From: Dongia_A sp044226685
GTDB taxonomy: Bacteria; Pseudomonadota; Alphaproteobacteria; Dongiales; Dongiaceae
Length of the DNA stretch: 28,337 nucleotides
Assembly (NCBI GenBank): GCA_044226685.1
Contig: JBGAGP010000052.1
Location: 1-28,337, forward strand
Reading direction: 5' to 3'
Shown: piece after piece, positions 22,911 through 28,337 of the stretch
Position numbering within the stretch: position 1 is the first letter of the stretch
Layout: every line of letters starts with the position of its first letter
Notes under the pieces: model-generated
Seen by the model: only the letters and a program-made list of their open reading frames with translations
What the model was told of the DNA's origin: nothing
Databases searched by the model: none
Program-made: the position numbers and the translations under genes

Positions 22911-23905
22911 TTCGACACCCCGCCGCCGAGACGGATGCGCGGATCGAGCAGCGCCAGCAGGATGTCGGAGATGAACACGCCCAGCACCGTCAGGAACGCC
23001 ATGAACATGAGGAACGAGCCGGCCAGGTACATGTCCTGGCTGCGCAGCGCCGAGAGCAGCATCGGCCCGGTCAGCGGCAGCGACATCACCACCGAGACGA
23101 TGACCGAGCCGGAGATCAGCTCCGGCAGCAGGCTGCCGATATCGGCGATGAAGGGGTTGAGCGAGATGCGCAGCGGATATTTCACCAGCAGCCTGCCCGG
23201 CGGCAGGCCCTTGGCGCGGCCCGTCGTGACGTATTGCTTGTTGAGCTCGTCCAGCAGGTTGGCGCGCAGGCGGCGGATCATGCCGGCGGTGCCCGGCAGG
23301 CCGATCACCAGCACCGGCACCCAGAGATGCGCCAGGATGGACAGGAACTTGTCCCAGCTCCACGGCTGGCCCAGGTATTGCGGGTCCATCAAGCCGCCGA
23401 TCGAGGTGCCGAAATACACCTTCGACAGATAGAGCAGGATGAGCGCGATCAGGAAGCTGGGCGTCGCCAGGCCGATATAGCCGAGGAAGGTGAAGAAGTA
23501 GTCGCCGAGGGAATACTGCCGCACCGCCGAATAGATGGCGATCGGGAAGGAGACGATCCACACGAACAGGATCGAAGCCAGCGACACCACCACGGTCAGC
23601 GCCAGGCGGTCGCCCACCACCTCGTTCACGGGGAGCGAATTCTCGAAGGAATAGCCGAGATCGCCCTGCACCAGCCCGCCGATCCACTTGGCGTATTGGA
23701 TGTAGATCGGCTGGTCGAGGCCGTAGGTCTTGCGCAGGAACTCGATCTTCTCCGGGTCGACCGCCTCGCCCTGCGACTGCAGCTCGGCCATGTAGGTCTC
23801 GAGGAAGTCGCCCGGCGGCGCCTGGATGATCGTGAAGATCGCGATGGAGATGATGATCAGCGTCGGGATCATCACCAGCAGGCGTTGGATGAGATAGCGG
23901 AACAT
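22907..23905 (-). CDS. Peptide-type ABC transporter permease (DppB/OppB family)
   Basis: This inner-membrane subunit of 332 residues begins MFRYLIQRLLVMIPTLIIIS, the characteristic DppB/OppB first helix. A periplasmic domain follows (about 32-100) with KTYGLDQPIYIQYAKW and GDLGYSFENSLPV, then five more helices. The EAA loop is NKQYVTTGRAKGLPPGRLLVKYPLR. It pairs with the DppC-type subunit encoded immediately after it with a 4-nt overlap. The gap to the upstream binding-protein gene is 33 bp. Normal length, no truncation. Confidence 0.95.
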   Translation of the reverse strand: MFRYLIQRLLVMIPTLIIISIAIFTIIQAPPGDFLETYMAELQSQGEAVDPEKIEFLRKTYGLDQPIYIQYAKWIGGLVQGDLGYSFENSLPVNEVVGDRLALTVVVSLASILFVWIVSFPIAIYSAVRQYSLGDYFFTFLGYIGLATPSFLIALILLYLSKVYFGTSIGGLMDPQYLGQPWSWDKFLSILAHLWVPVLVIGLPGTAGMIRRLRANLLDELNKQYVTTGRAKGLPPGRLLVKYPLRISLNPFIADIGSLLPELISGSVIVSVVMSLPLTGPMLLSALRSQDMYLAGSFLMFMAFLTVLGVFISDILLALLDPRIRLGGGVSK

Positions 23906-23938
23906 GCGCGACCGATTTTCCCGGGGTTCTTCTGAGCT

Positions 23939-25873
23939 CTATTCTTCCGCTTCGATGGCGCTGAGCGGCCGCACTTCATCGAGCCAGAAAGTGTCCGGCT
24001 TGAACACCCCGAACTGCGCGCCCGGCTCCCAGGCAAACACCGCCTTCTCCGGCACGTTGCGCAGGTGGCGGTTGACCACCACCGGCTGCGGCACATTGGC
24101 CACGGTGCCGATGGTGTAGACCTGGTCGGCCCAGATCGCCAGCACCTCGGTCCAGATCGCGGTGCGCGCGGCGCTGTCGCCGGCGGCGCGCCATTGCTGG
24201 AGCAGGTCGAACAGGCGCTGCGCCTCGGGCATGTCGATGGGCTCGCCCGCCTCGCCGGAGGTCTCGATATACTGGCCCCACTTCGCCCAGTGCAGCTGCT
24301 GCTGGGTCGAGGGGCAGAACTCCCACGGGCTCATGTCGGCGTTGGGGAAGCCGTTGTCGACGCCCGACCACACCGACATGATCGAATCGCCGGCGAAGAT
24401 GCGGTTGCGGAACACTTCGCGCTGCGACGGCTTGGTGAACAGGCTGACGCCGATCCGGGACCACGAATCGCGGATCAGCTCCAGGATGTCGGATTCCTCG
24501 GTGCTCTCGCCGGCGGTGTCGACGATGATGATCATCGGCCGCCCGTCGGGCAGCGTGCGCAGCCCGTCGTCGTTGTAGGTGGTGAGGCCGAGCTCATCCA
24601 GCAGCGCGTTGGCCTTGGCGAGATCGTAGCCCGACCACGCCGCGTTCAGCTCCGGCTTGTACAGCGGGCTGCGCGGCAGCACGGTGTTGGCGCCTTCCTG
24701 GCCCAGGCCGTAATAGATCGCCTGGTTGATCTCGTGCCGGTTGACCGCCAGCGACAGCGCGCGGCGGCAGCGGACGTCGCGGAACAGCCCGCGCCACACC
24801 ATGTCGGTGGTGGTGAGGTTGGGATAGAGCGCGAAATTCGCGCCGCGCCCGTCGTCCCACAGCCGCACCCAGAACTTCCCCTTCTCGATCTCCTCGTTCT
24901 TCAGGGCGGTGTAGTTGTCGAAGCGGATGTTGCGCGCCTGCAAGTCGGTCTCGTCGGCCTTGGCCGGGATCAGCCCGGCGGCGGCGATGTCGAACACCAC
25001 CTGGTCGGCATAGGGCAGCTGCTGGCCCTGTGTGTCGACGCGGTAGTAGTAGGGATTGCGCGAGAAGATGAAGCGCTCGGCCGGCGGCTTGATCCGCAGC
25101 ATCCACGGGTCGAGCGTGGGCAGCTTCGGATTGTCGTTCTTGTACTGGTTGTCCTTGCGGTTGTGCAGCGCCGCCCAGCTCGGCTGGCCGCTCTCCTCCA
25201 CCATCTCGGCGAGCTTGGCTTCCTTCTGGTATTTCTTGTGGTACTTCTTCAGGTAGTGCCCGGGCCGGTAGAGATAGAGCGGGCTCGCCGCCGCCACCGC
25301 CGGCAGGAACTCCGCGTTCGGCTTGTCCCAGGAATAGCGGATGGTGAGGTCGTCGAGGAACTCGACCCGCGGCGGCTTGCCGTCGACCCTGAGGATGGTC
25401 GGGATGCCGGTCGGCATCAATTCGTCGTTGTTGGCGACGTCCTCCCAGAAATAGCGGAAGGCCTCCGCCGTGAACGGCTCGCCGTCCGACCACTTGTGTC
25501 CCTCGCGCAGGTGGAAGGTGAAGATGCGCCCCTCCTCCACGCTGAAGCTTTCGCAGATGTCGGGCACGATCTTGTAGTCGCGGTCGTAACAGACCAGCCG
25601 CGCATAGGAATAGGCGACCAGGACGCGGGTGTCCTTCGGGCTCGCCATCAGCATGCGGAATTCGCCGCCGGTTTGGCCGAGCTCCGCCATCGTCGCCACC
25701 GCCGGGTTGCGCGGCAGGCGCTCGGCCACCGGCGGCAGGTCGCCGGCCGCCTCGTCCGCGGCGAAATAGGATGAGCCGGTGAAGGTGGCGAAGGCGGGGC
25801 GGGCGGCCAGCGCGAGGCCGGCGCCGAGGCTGGTGAGCAGGAATTCGCGGCGCCCGAACTTGATCTGGTTCAT
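23939..25873 (-). CDS. Family 5 ABC transporter substrate-binding protein (probable Tat export)
   Basis: This periplasmic receptor of 644 residues has the SBP_bac_5 pattern (PF00496): YSYARLVCYDRDYKIVPDICESF, then FTFHLREGHKWSDGEPFTAEAFRYFWED, and RCRRALSLAVNRHEINQAIYYG. It is longer than the usual DppA (about 535). The N-terminus GRREFLLTSLGAGLALAARPAFA, with Arg8-Arg9, is a twin-arginine signal, so export in folded form is likely, with cleavage near residue 29. ATG at 25873 overlaps the ATPase stop by 4 nt, and AGGAG lies upstream. A long insertion rich in Tyr and Lys (YLKKYHKKYQKEAK, about 222-235) is typical of this alphaproteobacterial subgroup. The substrate is not predictable; peptides, sugars or opines are possible. 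Confidence 0.95.
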   Translation of the reverse strand: MNQIKFGRREFLLTSLGAGLALAARPAFATFTGSSYFAADEAAGDLPPVAERLPRNPAVATMAELGQTGGEFRMLMASPKDTRVLVAYSYARLVCYDRDYKIVPDICESFSVEEGRIFTFHLREGHKWSDGEPFTAEAFRYFWEDVANNDELMPTGIPTILRVDGKPPRVEFLDDLTIRYSWDKPNAEFLPAVAAASPLYLYRPGHYLKKYHKKYQKEAKLAEMVEESGQPSWAALHNRKDNQYKNDNPKLPTLDPWMLRIKPPAERFIFSRNPYYYRVDTQGQQLPYADQVVFDIAAAGLIPAKADETDLQARNIRFDNYTALKNEEIEKGKFWVRLWDDGRGANFALYPNLTTTDMVWRGLFRDVRCRRALSLAVNRHEINQAIYYGLGQEGANTVLPRSPLYKPELNAAWSGYDLAKANALLDELGLTTYNDDGLRTLPDGRPMIIIVDTAGESTEESDILELIRDSWSRIGVSLFTKPSQREVFRNRIFAGDSIMSVWSGVDNGFPNADMSPWEFCPSTQQQLHWAKWGQYIETSGEAGEPIDMPEAQRLFDLLQQWRAAGDSAARTAIWTEVLAIWADQVYTIGTVANVPQPVVVNRHLRNVPEKAVFAWEPGAQFGVFKPDTFWLDEVRPLSAIEAEE

Positions 25874-27837
25874 TCTGCGGCACTCCTGATATCGATGCCG
25901 GCGCGCACCCAATGGCCGTCATAGACCTCCACCATCCCTGGACGGCGATCGGCGTCGATGGTGAAGGGCGCCGGCCAGGCCGCCGGGGTGGAGGCCTTGC
26001 CTTCCATCAGGCGGTCGAAATTCAGCCGGCAGGTCAGCGACGGGTCCGGCACCGCCGCCAGCAGGGCGCGCGTATAAGGATGCACCGGGTTCTGGAACAG
26101 CCGCGCCGCCGGGGCCATCTCCACCAGCCGGCCGGCGCACATCACCATGATGCGGTCGGCGATGTAGTCGACCACCGCGAGGTTGTGCGAGATGAAGATG
26201 TAGGTGAGGCCGAGCTTGGCCTGCAGGTCCTTCAGCAGGTTCAGGATCTGCGCCTGGATCGAGACGTCGAGCGCCGAGACCGGCTCGTCGCAGATGACGA
26301 TGTCGGGCCGCAGCGCAATGGCCCGCGCGATGCCGATGCGCTGGCGCTGGCCGCCGGAGAAGCTGTGCGGATAGCGCCGCAGATGCTTGGTGTCGAGGCC
26401 GACCAGGGCCATCAGCTCCTTGGCCATCTCCTCGCGCTCTTTCGCCGTTCCCACGCCGTGGATCACCAGCGGCTCGGTGATGATGTCGAACACCGACATG
26501 CGCGGGTTGAGCGAGCCCATCGGGTCCTGGAACACGAACTGGATCTTGGTGCGGAAATCCTGCAGCTTCTGGCCCTTGAGCTTCAGCGTCTCGACCAGGT
26601 TGCCGCCTTCGTTGAACAGGATGCGCCCGGTGTCGGGGGCGATGGCGCGCATGATGATCTTGGACAAGGTGGTCTTGCCGCAGCCCGATTCGCCGACCAG
26701 GCCCAGGCACTCGCCGCGCTTCAACTCGAAGCTCACGTCGTCGACGGCGGTGAACTCGGTCTGCTCGCCGCCGGCGAACAGGCCGGCCTTGCGCACGGAG
26801 AACTTCTTGCTGACGTTCTCGACCAGCAGCAGCGGCGTGCCGAGCCCGGCGCCCTCGGCCCAGGGCTGCTTCTCGGCGAACATCTTGCCGGTCGTCGCCT
26901 GGATCTCGCGGATCGGCGTCAGCCGCTCGCCCGGCTCCATGCCGAAGCGCGGCACCGCGCGCAGCAGCGCCTGCAGGTAGGGGTGCTCCGGCGCCTGGAA
27001 CAGATCTTCCATGGTGCCGGATTCCATGACCTCGCCGTGATACATGACGACGATCTCGTCGGCCACGTTGGCGACCACGCCGAGGTCGTGGGTGATCAGC
27101 AGCAGCGCCATCTGCAGCTCGCGCTGCAGATCGATCATCAGCTTCAGGATCTGCGCCTGGATGGTGACGTCGAGCGCCGTGGTCGGCTCGTCGGCGATCA
27201 GCAGCGTCGGCCGGCAGATCAGCGCCATGGCGATCATCGCGCGCTGGCGCAGGCCGCCCGACAGCTCGAAGGGATAGGTCCGGTAGCCGCGCGCCGGATC
27301 GGGGAAGCCGACCAGGCGCAGCATCTCGCAGACGATCTCCTTCGCCTGGGCGCCGCCGACGGCGCGGTGCAGCTGCAGCGCCTCGCCGATCTGGTTGCCG
27401 ATCGTGTGCACCGGCGACAGCGAGGTCATCGGCTCCTGGAAGATGATGGAGATGGAGCCGCCGCGGATCGAGCGCATCACCGGGCCGTCGCGCGGCTCGC
27501 GCGCGATGTCGATCAGGCCGCCGTTCTTGCCGCCCTTCTGCGCGTTGTCGAACAGGATCTGGCCGCCGGTGATGCTGCCGATCTTGGGCAGGATGCCCAT
27601 GATCGCCTGCGCCACCACCGACTTGCCGGAGCCGGATTCGCCGACCAGGGCCACGGTCTTGCCGTGCGGCACGCGGAAATTGACCCCGCGCACCGCCTGC
27701 AGCGGGCCGGTGTCGAGGTTGAAGGTGATGCGCAGGTCGCGCACCGTGAGCAGGTTGCCGTCGGTGGCAAGGCCCGTGGCGCCGCCGGCGGCCGGCTGGC
27801 TGGAGGCATTGCGCGGGGTTTGCAGCACGTCGGTCAT
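25870..27837 (-). CDS. ABC transporter ATPase, fused DppD-DppF type
   Basis: This cytosolic subunit of 655 residues carries two complete nucleotide-binding domains, replacing the usual separate DppD and DppF proteins, as in GsiA and YejF. NBD1 has Walker A GESGSGKS (66-73), signature LSGGLRQR (192-199), and Walker B LLIADEP (212-218) with the switch His at 250. NBD2 has GESGCGKT (382-389), FSGGQRQR (493-500), IVICDEP (513-519) and ISHNLAVV. Both sites look active. Oligopeptide-family C-terminal tails follow each domain (HPYLQALL; HPYTRALLAAVPDP). The start ATG at 27837 is 11 bp from the stop of the upstream PH-like gene, and the stop overlaps the binding-protein start by 4 nt, defining a tight operon. 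The first 28 residues are low-complexity. Confidence 0.96.
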   Translation of the reverse strand: MTDVLQTPRNASSQPAAGGATGLATDGNLLTVRDLRITFNLDTGPLQAVRGVNFRVPHGKTVALVGESGSGKSVVAQAIMGILPKIGSITGGQILFDNAQKGGKNGGLIDIAREPRDGPVMRSIRGGSISIIFQEPMTSLSPVHTIGNQIGEALQLHRAVGGAQAKEIVCEMLRLVGFPDPARGYRTYPFELSGGLRQRAMIAMALICRPTLLIADEPTTALDVTIQAQILKLMIDLQRELQMALLLITHDLGVVANVADEIVVMYHGEVMESGTMEDLFQAPEHPYLQALLRAVPRFGMEPGERLTPIREIQATTGKMFAEKQPWAEGAGLGTPLLLVENVSKKFSVRKAGLFAGGEQTEFTAVDDVSFELKRGECLGLVGESGCGKTTLSKIIMRAIAPDTGRILFNEGGNLVETLKLKGQKLQDFRTKIQFVFQDPMGSLNPRMSVFDIITEPLVIHGVGTAKEREEMAKELMALVGLDTKHLRRYPHSFSGGQRQRIGIARAIALRPDIVICDEPVSALDVSIQAQILNLLKDLQAKLGLTYIFISHNLAVVDYIADRIMVMCAGRLVEMAPAARLFQNPVHPYTRALLAAVPDPSLTCRLNFDRLMEGKASTPAAWPAPFTIDADRRPGMVEVYDGHWVRAGIDIRSAAE

Positions 27838-27848
27838 GGGTCAGCCCG

Positions 27849-28337
27849 TCACGCCGCGACGCCGATGGCGGCCAGGTTGTCCGCCGTGATCCGGTCGACC
27901 ATCAGCCTGTTCTCGCGCGCCGCATGCGCCGCGCGGGCGACGATCTCGGCGAAGCCCGGCAGGGTGGATTCGATCTGGATCTTGCCGCGCGGATGATGGG
28001 GCCCGGTTGGCGCGGCATCCGTCGCCGCGGCGCCGCCGGCAACCGGGGCGCTTTTCAGCGTCAGCGCCATCCAGCCCTTCTTGCGGCTGCGGGAGGTCGG
28101 GTAATAGCGCAACGACAACTCGCTGAGATCGGCCCAGCGAATCCGCTGCCTCCGGAACGCCCCGCATTCGATCCCCTCTTCCGACACCCGGATGCTCGCC
28201 AGGTTCTTCGCGACGGTCAGCATGGTGTAGACACCGAACAAGATGGTCAACCCCGCGAAAAGCCACACCAATTGGTTTTGCCAGTCGTTTGTGACGAGGA
28301 TCACAAAGCAGACGATCATGCCGGAGACGCCCCGGAC
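27849..28337 (-). CDS. PH-like membrane protein (5' end beyond window)
   Basis: At least 156 residues are seen. The frame is open to the right edge, and the residues before the first internal ATG (28319), VRGVSG, fit a membrane-helix lead-in, so the true start is probably outside. Two hydrophobic segments (about 1-10 and 16-37 from the internal Met) are followed by NLASIRVSEEGIECGAFRRQ and RIRWADLSELSLRYYPTSRSRKKGWMALTL, a strand pattern seen in bacterial PH-like membrane proteins. A Gly/Ala/Pro-rich linker and a final helical part follow. Function is unknown. It precedes the ABC ATPase by 11 bp on the same strand and is probably co-transcribed with it. Confidence 0.75.
   Translation of the reverse strand, partial: VRGVSGMIVCFVILVTNDWQNQLVWLFAGLTILFGVYTMLTVAKNLASIRVSEEGIECGAFRRQRIRWADLSELSLRYYPTSRSRKKGWMALTLKSAPVAGGAAATDAAPTGPHHPRGKIQIESTLPGFAEIVARAAHAARENRLMVDRITADNLAAIGVAA

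Noticed and set aside
21744..25873. Microcin C-type uptake system (YejABEF)
   Set aside because: The fused ATPase and long binding protein are similar in layout, but gene order differs and there is no microcin-related gene, so substrate is left open.
25912..27996. Plus-strand frame of 694 codons opposite the ABC ATPase
   Set aside because: Shadow of two complete ABC ATPase domains; His/Gln/Arg/Asp-rich composition and no recognisable motif.

Overview
The window is a very GC-rich piece of bacterial chromosome. Codon use, the folD-DUF167-yggT order, an Aer-like chemoreceptor and several short GcvA/GST/SDR-type genes suggest an alphaproteobacterium, probably of the Rhodospirillales type. That placement is inference from gene content; no rRNA or ribosomal marker is present. 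I see no phage, transposase, integrase, plasmid gene, CRISPR array or secondary-metabolite cluster. Because of the high GC, most long open frames here are antisense shadows of real genes.

Layout. 1-1439 (minus): housekeeping cluster yggT, DUF167 and folD (folD is cut at the left edge). 1653-1792: tRNA-Ala(CGC) with a good promoter. 1880-2695 (plus): six-helix membrane protein of unknown role. 2708-3517 (minus): unknown soluble protein with a GNAT-like motif. 3951-5615 (plus): protein of the N,N-dimethylformamidase large-subunit family. 5795-6586 (minus) and 6682-7473 (plus): a divergent pair, a PhyH-type Fe(II)/2-oxoglutarate oxygenase and an SDR lacking the usual Tyr/Lys pair. 7752-10217 (plus): chemoreceptor with PAS, two membrane helices, HAMP, MCP signalling domain and a terminal PilZ domain. 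10299-13970 (minus): AI-2E family permease, Rieske oxygenase alpha subunit, GNAT and GST. 14196-14957 (plus): HSD10-like SDR. 15111-15404 (minus): pterin carbinolamine dehydratase. 15717-16295 (plus): orphan CxxC protein behind a Fur-like box. 16303-17765 (minus): YciI-like protein and a GcvA-type LysR regulator, divergent from a second GST (17873-18514). 18542-18940 (minus): small lipoprotein. 19290-21563 (plus): membrane-anchored trypsin-like protease fused to TPR-like repeats. 21744-28337 (minus): a peptide-type ABC transporter operon with overlapping genes, preceded by a PH-like membrane protein cut by the right edge.

How the parts fit. The middle of the window (about 3.9-18.5 kb) is rich in small-molecule redox and detoxification functions: amidohydrolase-like, two iron oxygenases, two SDRs, two GSTs, YciI-like and pterin dehydratase. 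They are mostly single genes with their own promoters rather than one pathway. The clearest true operons are yggT-DUF167-folD and the ABC transporter (ATPase fusion, binding protein, two permeases, with two 4-nt ATGA overlaps).

The most interesting non-genic signals are three related long palindromic repeats that occupy every convergent gap longer than 100 bp, a 16-bp tandem repeat (about 4.6 copies) in a divergent promoter, a perfect 8-6-8 operator-like palindrome on the Rieske oxygenase promoter, and a Fur-like site overlapping a promoter. I did not find convincing evidence for a wholly new multi-gene system. The best candidates for a second look are the PAS-MCP-PilZ receptor, the protease-TPR protein, the stand-alone DMFase-like protein and the convergent-gap repeats.
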